The notes below the pieces were generated by a model. That model saw nothing but the letters and a program-made list of their open reading frames with translations. It was not told the origin of the DNA and ran no database searches. From Platycnemis pennipes (Eukaryota > Arthropoda > Insecta > Odonata > Platycnemididae), in contig OW121847.1 of assembly GCA_933228895.1 (NCBI GenBank), forward strand, positions 126,336,350 to 126,400,349: DNA of 64,000 nt, written 5' to 3'. A program made the position numbers and the translations under genes. This document shows, one piece after another, positions 12,201 through 24,200 of the stretch; position 1 is the first letter of the stretch; each line of letters starts with the position of its first letter.

Positions 12201-15200
12201 AAAATCTGCGATAGCCAAGATAGACAAAGACCATGCTATACAATGGGTTCAGGTGAAAGTCCTTTGCCGAGATAACCATTACTGGGAGAGATTGACGAAG
12301 GAAGCAATCGAAATAAGAAGCGAGGACAATACCATCAACAGAGACGCTGGTTACTCTCTCAGCAATGCGTGGAAACCCATATTGAGGAGGTTCCGATTGG
12401 CTAGAAAAAGCCGAGAATCGACGGACCAATCACAAGGCACCTGACTCCTCGGCGAGGGGTATGTATATATAGAGGCCATTTTCACCACACACGACATTGA
12501 GCCCTGAGGATGGGGAACGACTTGTTCCTAGAAACGTCGGCAGCGATGGAGGATTTGACCCGGTGGAGCACCCGAACAGCTTTCTCTTCCAGCGTACACT
12601 GGGAAAGCCTGCGATCAATGGATTAAAGATTTGAATACCAGTCGTGCGAATTCTCTGTACCAGTGGTGGAGTACTACAGTAAGTCCTCGACTTACGTAGA
12701 TCCAAGTTACACTGATCCAGAGTTACGTGGGTGTTCAGTTAGACCGATGACATGCTTGCGTTTTTCTGCATTTCTGTTGTCGCATCAGATTGAACCGCGT
12801 GACGACCCGTGACTCATTGCCTAGCGCGGAAGTGTTGATGCCAAACTACGGGTGCTTAGAACACCAATTCTAGTTTACGACATAACATAATTCAATAGGT
12901 GATATTTTATCATCGTGATGGTGAAAAAAATCTGATTTGATCAGGCATCAACGTCTTTTTGCAGCGTAGTTGTGACCTTCCCACGTAAGTCAACGCATGT
13001 TTAATTATCTACTTCATAGATGACACCTGTTGTCCATTACAGCAAAAGAAGAAGTTTTGGGTAATTATACTTATTTTAGTTTTAAATATCCAGTGAAAGA
13101 AGCATTGGATTTGTGTTACTCAAGGTTTTGTCATATTATGTGAACTTAACAGCCTCTCAAAAGATGGCATTTTGTACAATCATCGCCGATTGCCACTGTA
13201 AAAGCGGCAACACTAATGGTCTAAAAATGAATATGTCAGTGACGGTGTTTTGACTTACGCGGATGTCTACTTCTTTTTTTACTGTAATGGACAACAGGCG
13301 TCATCTATGGAGAAGGTAGTGAAGTACGCGTTGACTTATGCGGGAAGGTCAAACTGCACCCAAACAAGACGTTGATGCCTGATCACATCAGACACTTTTT
13401 CGCCATCACGATGACCAAATATTGAACTTATTATGATGATGAACTTATTGAACTATATAATGTCTTGAACTAGAGTTGGCATTCCGAACACCCGTAGTTT
13501 GGCATCAACTTTTGTTCCCTTGGCAATGAGTCGTGGGTCGTCACGCACTTGAATCTGTCGAGGCAGACAACAGAAACACGGAGAAATGCAAACATGTCAC
13601 CGGCCTAACTGAACATTCGCATAACTCCGGATCCGCGTAAGTCGAGGACTTACTGTAATTGCTCGTTTTTAGCATTTAAATCTTAGATACCATGGTAGGA
13701 AATGTTTATGCAGCATATTGTGAGATAATAATTCTTGTCCACATATCAATTCTTTGAAATTCCCCAATAAGAAAATTCTAACAAAAAATTTCATGTACAT
13801 TCTTCCAGCAACAGTATTTTCAGAAAGAACCTTTGGTGCTGCTGGAAATTTGGTTGATAAAAAAAGAAATCGAGTAGATGCTGATGGAGTGAAAATGCTG
13901 CAATTTCTAAAAATAAAAATAGTTATCTGTTTTCATTGAATTTTCAATTTTAAGAAAAATTAAACTTCGATTTTCTTTTGAAATTACCCATTCTTTATAT
14001 TTGCCCTTGAACATGTCCCTAATTTCAGTGAGTGGGGACCAAATGACCATTATTCATTTATTATTTACTTTAAGGAATAAGATTCAGCTTCATTTTGGTT
14101 TAATTAGAGAATTCGCAAGAAAGGAAGCATTATTTAACAATTTACATATAAAAGGAAGACTTGATTTAATAAAATTGAGGTAGATTTGGATTCGAGATTT
14201 GGATTCGATAAAAAAACAGGATTTGGAATTCGGATTCGATCAAATTTGGGATTCACCCCATCACTATCAAAAATACTTCAATATCCTTGCTGGTCTATCC
14301 TGATTGTTCGTAAGGTGCATAGGAGTCATAGCAGAAGAGAAAAAATCGACCAAGTCGTGACATAAAGCTGGCACTGCAGGTTTCATTGGTTTGGCATTGT
14401 GGGTTATTCGTCTTGCGTTCATTCTGCGTTAAACAAATGAAAAGGAGTTAACCCTTTCACGACGTAGCCACATGTCAGAAAATGCTACTTCCCTCACGAA
14501 TGCCATAAAATATTCTTTAAATTACCTGTACGGAGCATTCACTATGCTAGGATCCTCTCAGGTACCTGTTTTCCTAACTTAGGTTAAGGCCCAGAGGGGT
14601 GTCGAACCTTTTTCTCAGCCACCGGGCCGAGATAATCTTCACCCTTTTCTGCTTGTGGTGCCCATTACGGCATGCCACCATGGTCAACTATTTGTTTATG
14701 CAGTGGTTTTGCTAAAAGTATTGTTGCTTCAGCCTCGATATTAATTTTATCGGAAATGAATTAGTTTAGTTTTACAGTGCCTTTAAAGCTTTTAAATGAA
14801 ATTCTACCATTAATATTAAGCTCTCCAGCAAAAAACTAATATCAATGGTGAAACAAATATTTTTGTCGTTTTATTTCGCACTCAAAGATGATTTTGACCG
14901 TTTGAACTATAAAAATTATTATAAATTTAAAATGTCCCTTTTCAGGCTATTGACATCATCAGAGTGAGAATCAAAGAAATTATACTTAGACATTCTCACC
15001 ATGTTAATTCATGAGATGTATGGTCTACGGAACTCTTATTTTTGGAAATTAATGCACATATCACATATTGTACGAATATGTTGATCCTGTAAAAATTTCC
15101 CATGCCTCTTGAAACTCATGAAAAATATGGCCTATAATTCATAGAAAAATAGTATTCAGTTGTTGAACCTTAAAACATAATAACTCCCTAACTAAATAAA

Positions 15201-18200
15201 ACCATGAAAAAATCACTCACTAACCAACTAAATAACGAACAAATATTAGTTCCAAGATTCCTTTACACATGAACTAATTTAAAAATAATGGTAGAGCTCC
15301 ATTTTAAATTCATAGTTGTAGAGCTAAACATAAGGAATGTACTTATAATGCTCAATTTGCCAATTATACAAAAACTTCTAAGTTTGTTATTCCACTGCAC
15401 CTATAAGCAACTGACCGCGGACCCCTGCTGTGGCCCTCACTGCAACAAAGGGTCGAGATGATCCTCTCCTGCTGACTGAGAAAAAGTACATATGGCGTCC
15501 CAAGAAGGCCTTTATAGCACATACCTTTTAGGCCTGCTAAGGCTAGCTTAGTGGAAATGCCATTTTACACATCGTTTGTTCGTTTGCGTAGAAAAATTTA
15601 TGAAATTTTAAAATGTCGTTCGTTCGCTTGCATGGAAAAATTTATGCCGTGTTAAAACGTAGTTCACAGCAAAAAGGTTAATTGATTATTGGAAAATTAT
15701 TTATTGACGTAAGAGTGACCTGAGTGTTATCCGAGGAATTATATCTTCGATTTTTAAAATATTTATTTACGAAGCGACGGGCGGGAAAGGTTCTTGATAA
15801 TTTTTGCAGGGGTATGCATAAAATGATTTTTCATTTTCATATTTAAAATAAAATACTTTTCTTGTGATCTCTATGAGTCAGTAAAATAGGGAAAAAGGAC
15901 AAAAAATTACTTTTCAAACGCTCATTATAAAGGAACATGATAGAGAACTATTGTTAGAAGTAGTGCACGGAGGAAGAAAAATGTCATCCGATGGAATCGA
16001 TCCCATAACTGGCAATATCTTGAACGACCTGCCGTAACCATCACAGTCACAGTTCTACGAATGATTCCGTAGTATTATATCTTTACATTTTTCATATCCC
16101 TCATTTCTATCAGTACTTTGAGTTGTGGATTTATGTCTCTTTGAAAAGCAGTTCAGAGGAGTTTCCACAGCATTAGGAACAAGGTTAATTCAAACACAAT
16201 CGAAGACTGGAAAGGCAAAAGACAGCTGTGAATTTTCCGAAACACATGAATACAACTTGGGTAATATTTGCTGTGGAAAAGTTGTTCCATAAACATGAAA
16301 GAAGAAATATATTTTCAATTCACTATGCCAATCAATAAAATGTGTTTAAAATTTTGTTATTCTTCCAGGGATACACATTTTTTATATTTCATCATTACTA
16401 TATATGAATGGGGAACGGTCATGGGAACTGTAGAACAGATAGAAACTCAATTCCGAAATGTGGCGAAAGTGGCGCCGCTCGATCTGTTGCATTACTTTTG
16501 AATCCGACTGAACAAAAAAATATACTGATTCTAAATTAAACATTATCTATACTTCCTCAAGTTAAACTTTAAGTGCTTATGTGAATAAATAACCCTAGGA
16601 ATATAAGGAGAAATGACTCCTGAATATTCAACAAGGGACATCCCGAAAGTAAGGCCTCTAAAGTGCTTAAGGAGGAAATTTTTTATGGCTGTTGGCTACA
16701 CTGCTGTACTTGGCGATTCCTTCTCTTTCGGACAAGCAGTTTTGGAATGCACTAGGTCAATTAGTCTGGGCTTGGCAACTGTTACCTGCGGAGCTCCCAG
16801 TTGCCATTCCTTCCATATGTGAGCTACTCTAAGTCACACGATTTCTTAGTATGAAACATGTCCAAAACCAACTGAAATTCATATAGCACTGTTTTAAGTA
16901 TAAAAGGCTGAGTGTGTAGATGTCAAAAATGTTCATAAGTGGTGTAGAGACCTTAAATCGGTAGCATTAAACTTCACCGAGGCTGGCAAAAAAATTCAAA
17001 CAAACCTGATAGCCAGTATGATCTGGCAGCAGTCTGCCAGCAAGATCATGACAACTGTGTATTGGGATCGAAAGGGGGGATTGTTGATTGTCATCATGCC
17101 AGCTGTGGCCACAATAAATGCATATGCATATTGTGAGACACCCATAAACTCAAATGGATGACTCTGATCCTGAAAAAGGAAATCTCACCAAGAGAATGTC
17201 CATGCTTCATAGCAATGCTCACACTTATGTTGCCTGTAAGACTGTCGATCTTGCAAATAAATATGGTAGTGGTCTCTCAAGACAAGTATTATTACTGAAC
17301 TTAAAAAACATTTGAAAATCATGCAGTTTGTGGAAGACTGTAAATTGGTAAAAATAGTATACCTAAATGTAGAGTGTACATAGAATTCACCTATGTGAAT
17401 TACAAATGTGTTTCACATGGCTAATCCTTAGTTTACAATAAAAAGAATGTTTGCATGAAATATCTGCGCGCTCAGAAATGCAGTGTCTTTGTGATTATGC
17501 CACCTACTTCAACCACTGTAATGTAAATTTCCATGCTACAAACTCATTTTTTGGGTTTGTGAAACTAACTGTACAAAGTTATCCTTTATATAATTGGGTA
17601 TTAATAATTATAGCGTGTAAAGTTATATGGAGTGTTATATAACGTGTAATATTGGTTTTACGGAGCTAACAATGTTTTTCCTATTGTAGGACACTGAATG
17701 TGTATCTCTGGAGAAACAAGTTAAGGAGATAACTAAATCTCTTGAATCTACCTTGGCTGAAAAGACAGAGATCATAAATCGGCTCGCTCGTAGCTTGGAA
17801 GAAAGCCAGGCTAGGTGTGAACAGCTCATATCATCACAAACTGGACAAGAAAATTGTGAGTTACGAATGCAGCTTGCAGGGGAGAGATCAGAAAAAGAAG
17901 TACTGCATGAAAAAATAATTACATTACAGGTTAGTTGGGAGTGCACATAGTTGTTTATTTTAGCCATTATTTATTTCTTAGGCAATGTAATTTTTAACTT
18001 GAATGAGACTTAACCCTTAGATTGTTTAAGGCTAGTAAGTTTGAATTGTATCAGGAATCTTTGTGAAAATCTCATCATTTATGCATATGTATCACCATGA
18101 GTGGTAGTACCTGTAAGGAATTGTATTTGTAAATCCTCTACAAGTTGAACTTTGTTGCCTTAAAACAGAAATTTTTCATAGGATACCACTTCCAGTCATT

Positions 18201-21200
18201 AAGCAAATTCCTCTTACTGGCATGCTGTAGTAATTGTGACATAATGTAAACTTGTGTTCATTTGTGTTCCGTAAATTGTGACTCTCATTTATTGAAGAAT
18301 AGAAAAAATGTTAATTGCTTGTTCTGAAGATATCAAAACTCTAGGTTATTAAGAAAAACATCTTTGTGAATCCTCAAGTAATTTTACTTGTCTATTTCTA
18401 TCATCAACATGTGAGTTTTAACATCTTCACTTGCTTCTAGCAAATGATTGCTAGTAAAATTTTAGCTGCTGACAAAATTAAATGTTGTGTTTAATGCTCT
18501 TTAGGCATTATTCTGCTTTTCTCTTTTTCATGATGAAAATCAAAGTTGACATGTACTACTAATTTATCATATTTCACAAACTACTTTCTCTTAGATTTTA
18601 TGTAAGTCCAAAAATCTTTCCCTACCCCATTTCCTAATATCTTCTGCAGATAGACTTTTTTCCCTCTCCCTTACTTCATTTCCTATTATGCTTTTTGTTT
18701 CTTGCTCTCTGAAATTATTTGACCTAGTTAACCTAAGGCATTTGACATTCCTTTTCCATTTGCCGGAAGGTCTGTTATCTTTATCAGCAAATTTATTTTA
18801 CTATTTCTCAATACCTTGTCAGAATCTCTGCTTGTGCACGTATCGATTTCCTTGTTCTGCCCCTAAATATATATGTATTTCTTTTCTTCTACCTATTATC
18901 TATTTGTAGGGATGTGCGAGTAGCACTTTTTGACCTCGAGTCGAGTTGTAAAGTACTCGCGAGTATCGAGTCGAGTCGAGTTTGTACATTATTGTACATG
19001 AGTGAAGAAACCCAGTTCTTACTTAAGTCTTCGCAATTAAAGTTAGCCAGCAATCTGACTATCAAATGGCAGGTCTACCTACCTAATGCATAGTTATAAA
19101 CAGTTAAATTAATATGGCACGTAGCGCAGGCCAAAAGACATAATGGAAATTTTCCTGTAGCTCTCAAAATAAGAAAATTACCTTCAGTCCTAGGATTACT
19201 CAAAAATGTGTAAATTAGCTTGCAGTACGGTACCTAGAGTGTACTTAGGCATAATATGAGGCCTATATGAGTGACATGCCCTATTAACTTTGCCTATGTT
19301 AACATGTTAACATGCCCTATTAAGTAAGCCATGAAGCAAAATATTTTTTCGTAAGGAATACATAAGCCTAATTAGAAGAGCATTCCTTGTATTTCGCATT
19401 CCTATGTATTTCTTTTCAGAGGTAAATGCTTTCTCAGTGATGTCGTGTATGCCGGGGTTAGTCCAACAGTACAGTGAATTTAATACAATATGCCTTATTT
19501 GTGCAGTAAATATTTGATAAGCTCGCGCCTCAAATTTATGATTGGCCGTTAATTACATAGTTTTTTAACATATAATTTTCTTCCTCTTCCAATTAATGGC
19601 ACCATCTCTTCAAAATCGGTGATTTCTGCCTAAACATGATAGAACTTAGAATCATAAAAAGGACCTGGGTCAATCACCCCCATTTGCACGATGCCTGAAC
19701 ACCCAATTTCAGCACGGGTTATTTCCAATATCCATTAATGCAAGTTAATAATGTTTGAACAATGAATTTCATTCACGGATGAATGTGAGCAGGTACATGA
19801 ATTTTGTATAGAGTCCTGTGGATTAAAGTTTTCGATTTCTAAGGAAATATATTTGAACAAAAATTTATTATAGATAATTATCTATAGATATTTATAATTA
19901 TCTATCTTAAGATATGACTAGGAACTTGAAATTAATGATGTAATTAATAATCTTAAATAGGAAATAAAAAAATGGAATAGTAAAACTTATAAGTTTTATA
20001 CGATACCTATATCATCTGTAATGCCCTTATAATAGGATGCCTACTATCCGTTACAAAATTTCCTTCACCCGTGAGTTTGAAGACCAATATCTCCAAGATG
20101 GCTAAAGCGATTCTAAAATAAAGTATATCAAATTAAAGCTTGTTTATTTCTACGTTTACTGGTAGTATTAAAATATTTTTACAAGTTATTTTTACTGAAG
20201 TACGTGTTTAAGAACGGATTTTTAGCGATTTTTTTTTTGATACCGGATGGATCCATCGAATTCGGGCATCGTAAGAACAACGCAGATAGAGATATCAAAC
20301 TTCCTTTTCATATATTGTAGCTAAGGGCTTTGCTAATAGTTATACGAAGTTTCATACTATTACGTTCATCAATATTTTTGTTATTGATGAATTTGTCAGA
20401 CTGCGTTATTTTCCGTCCCGCACGCTTTCCGTTCCGAAATCACCGTTTGGACCTTTCTCTTGCTCTCGAGTCATTAATATGAATCCACTTATGAAATCTC
20501 AGTAGAATTCGTTGATTATTTGATATCGATATGTATTTATTTTCAGCTATAAAAGCACGCTCAAATGTCCAGAGCATGCCTGGAAAGGTAGCGCGCGCGT
20601 GGAATCATCTGCTGCAAGCAGATCGCCTATCGCTGTGAATGAGTCATGAGGACTCGACAATAGCGGAAAAAAGTATCGCCTTTAAGAATGCAAGTCAGTG
20701 TCATTTTAAGAACTGACGGTATCTTTGGAAGCATACCGTCATTATGCCTCCTCGCGCAAAGATTTTGGAGACGGAGTTGAAGATAATTTAAAATGCAATT
20801 TGTTTCTTTCGTCGAGAAGCCGAGAAATGTGGGGACAAAAGCTATCTCTCTTATCGCTAATTTTATTTTGGTGAATACTGCAACTTATAAACTTTTATTC
20901 AAGTATAGGCAAGGATATTTTTCCTGTGCATACTAAGGAAATTTTGTCGCGTGGTGTTTGGTGCGCGTGGTACCTACGGTAGCTTACAACTAGACAACCT
21001 CGAGCAGCTTATCTCGATCCAGGCCAAAAGTCCTGTCGCGTGGAGCTCGCTTTCCGAAATAAATATATACACGTTGAAAGCATATCTAATTCTCCCAATT
21101 TGTTAAGTCATTTTACACGTTCTTAGTTTTCAAACACGAAGAATACCATCAAAACGAACTAAATTTCCGACTTCCGCATGCTGAGATAGTGCATTTTTAA

Positions 21201-24200
21201 ATATTATTCGTAGCGTAATTAGTAACTGAGTAATCTATTTTAAACTTTGTTTAGTCTATGATAAATATATGTTCCATATCTTATGCGAAGAAAAGAGACG
21301 TGGCTTTTCATGTGTATCTTCAAGTGGGCGTCAAACTTGCTTCCCGGAACTTGAATAATATCCGGCGTTTTTATCTGTCTCAGTCGAAAAATTTATGAAT
21401 ATAACAAGCTAAAAATATATTTTTGACATTATTGAACGTATAAATAAACAAGATTTAGTTCGATATACTTTATTTTAAAATTGAACTGCTCATTTTTGTT
21501 ATCTAAACCTTCAAACTCAGCGGATGGAATTTTACAACGGACATGAGGTGCTTTGAGCTCGAATATAGTCCCCACCCCAGACTTTTTCCGCGAATATTTC
21601 GGCCGAAAAGGGGGGTCCAGCTATATTCGGAGGAATACGGTACATATGCGGTTTCATGGACCGTGTAACCACCAATTCATCTATTCGTTCACGCAAACGT
21701 ACATGAATCCGTTCACGTAAACGTACATGAAACCATTCACGCAAATGTAAATGAACGTACGTAAGTACATGTTTGTACGTGTTAATCTATCGTGTAACCA
21801 GAGATTTACTCGATTTCGATGATAGCACTTCCTGTCGGCAGATTTCTGAACCTATTGGCCTTGGCGGCTCCGTCGACAAAAACTACTCGACTCGACTCGA
21901 CTTTCGTAAAAATACTCGAGTGCTCGAGTCGAGTACCAACTACTCGACTCGGCTCGAATTTTCGAGTACTCGCACATCCCTATCTATTTGAAATACCTTT
22001 GTCTCTCAGGGGTAGTAGGAAAGGGAATGCTTACCACATGATTTGGTGAGAGCCAGTGCAATGAAGCTGGTGGCTCTCAGAGCAGAAAAATCAGTTGCTC
22101 TCCAACTTTCATTTGGTGAACTTCATGTCTCCTTGCACAATGCTGCCAAGTGTGATCGTGTGCTGCATCATGTGTGAGAGTATTGAGAAAAGAGTGTATT
22201 TCCTTCTTCACAGTCAAGTGAAGATGATAGTTTACATCATTTGATTTTAAGAGAGAGCCTGAAATCTACAATTGCGCAATACACTGTGAGCCACCACGAG
22301 GGTGTGTGGCAGAGGGTCTGGGGAAATGCTTTCATCGAATCCATTATTATATGGCTTAATGAAAGTGATGACTGTAGTGATTATAATGATGATAAAGAGT
22401 ATGAGACTATGGCAATTTGAAGTTCTATCTTAGTCTTTGAACTTAATTATTAAAGTGAGAAGTGTATTATATTTTATGGGATAATGTGGATTAATGTAAT
22501 TTAGAAAATGAAATAAACAGATAGTACTAATGTGCTTAAATTTATAAAATGTTTTCCCTGCCTTATTCTTGGAGATTTCATTTAAGTTTGCAACGAAATA
22601 AATACATTAGGTAAGAATAAATGGTGAAAAGTACTATGATTTTCAAAGTCATATTTATAGTCCTCATAGTCAAAATAAGGTCAATAATTTCATAATTAAT
22701 TTGATTCATAATGATTCATCATTTCTCTTCACTGCCCGTTAGTTGCTATTTTTAGACAAGAGATGCCCTTATTATTATATCGAGGGTTGGTCTGCACCAG
22801 TCTATCCATTTTATACCAAGGACAAAGGTCTATCTACCAACCACGTTTCTGGGATCCCTTTTCCACCTCCCTCGGAATCCTTCGAATCTTTACTGGTTGG
22901 CATATGCTTTACATCAAATGTATTCTAAGAGCAAATAGCAATACTGCTTCTGAGTTCTTCCCCTCCTCCACCCATTTTAGAAGGGGCACCTAAGAAGTTC
23001 TGAGTTCGCAGAAATGGTCAGTGATAGAGATATTTTGATAATATGTAATGATAAATAAGGGCGGGGGGGATTGAAAGTCAATACAATCACATGGCTTGCG
23101 AAAAATATTATGCACATAAAGGTGAAATTAATGGATCAGTATAAAGATTGTTTTTTAAACAGATAATCATCATGCACATCAGGTTACCCTTGTGTTTTCC
23201 TATTTTTCATTTCATCACATTGTCATTCAGGTCATTTACCCTGTTATTTTACTCCTAGCACGAGAATCCAGCATCTATGGTTCTCTCAGCTCAGAAAAAT
23301 ATGCATATACATATGTACCATCTTTCGCAGTCCGTAAGATGCCCTTTGATTTTAATATTTAGATATTAATAGAAAAAAATAATAGCTAAATCTATTAACA
23401 ATGACAGCGCAAAATGGGATGCCATGAGAAGGAGGCTTTATTCTCGGCCAATAAGATTGAGGCCTATTTTAAAATTCATTTTTGAGTAAAATAGTGCATC
23501 ATAAGGTAAAATCTCAGTAATACGAAGTCAGCGGGACTGGAAAATTGGCACTTCATAATTTCAAACTATGTAATTTTGAACATTTTCAATAAATCATTTT
23601 AAAAAATTTTATTGTCTTCGGCAACATTGTATAAGTTTTTTGGTCGTTGTTCGTGAAAGCATTCTTGAAAGATACCTTTGTATACACTGTATTGCATGTA
23701 TTAAAATCGTAAAATAAATACCTACTTATATTATGTACAGTGGAATCCCGGTATAACGAGTGCTCATAATCCCTCAGAAATCACTCGCTAAATCGAGCGC
23801 TCGTTATATCCGAAGGTGTTGAAAAAACCCACTTAATTCTCATAGTCGTTCGTATTTACAGTTTTTCTTTTGTTTTCGTGGTATTTGACGAAGGTAAACA
23901 GCAAACAAGTCATTTCAGGCACAATCTGGTAGAATATCAACATATTTCATGAAAGAAACAGGACATTTTCCATTGAATAAAACATTAATTCCCCTAGTTT
24001 CGGTGTTTTTCTTCCAGTTCTTCTATTTTTCGATCGCCGAAGAAAGCTGTAAAGACAGCGTAACTAGTCGGAATTAAAATATTAGGTATACTTTGGAAGT
24101 TTTTGGATAATTTTGCGAGTGTCATGACGATAATATCAGCTTTGTCGAGTTTTCGAATGTTAACCGGTACGTCCATCAGTTGATTTTGAGTTTGTAAATT

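Larger units (their letters stand above)
11990..12675 (+). mobile_element. Penelope-like retroelement fragment (3' part)
   Basis: It carries the GIY-YIG endonuclease end of a Penelope-like polyprotein plus about 230 bp of 3' sequence, including a phrase with a hammerhead-like core. The reverse transcriptase is missing (5' truncated, with a TGA just upstream of the endonuclease frame). The exact left edge is uncertain. It is interrupted at its right side by the mariner-like foldback. Confidence 0.82.
10876..16510 (+). mobile_element. Tc1-like element with about 740-bp terminal inverted repeats, interrupted by nested insertions
   Basis: The left arm 10876-11615 and right arm 15771-16510 are inverted copies along their whole length, starting CAGTCGGATTCAAAAGT, a Tc1/mariner-like terminus. 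A left TA precedes the element; the right flank reads AA, so the expected TA duplication is not intact. Between the arms is a plus-strand Tc1-type transposase C-terminal fragment plus four later insertions or remnants. The arms are far longer than the usual Tc1 repeats of tens to a few hundred bp. Confidence 0.75.
10646..17689. other. CEP152 intron 7 (7.0 kb, transposon nest)
   Basis: The intron holds, from left to right: a Tc1-like long inverted repeat, a Tc1 transposase remnant, a Penelope-like GIY-YIG fragment, a mariner-like foldback, a hAT transposase remnant, a piggyBac-like MITE, and the matching right inverted repeat. From 16511 to 17689 I see no repeat or gene. Confidence 0.75.

Noticed and set aside
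10876..16510. A Maverick/Polinton (long inverted repeats, large element)
   Set aside because: No DNA polymerase B, integrase or capsid frames; the tips and the enclosed transposase are Tc1-like.
21532..21991. Arg-rich and Thr/Ser-rich open frames near the end of the hAT element
   Set aside because: They are translations of the minisatellite and of the CTCGAGTCGAGT repeats.
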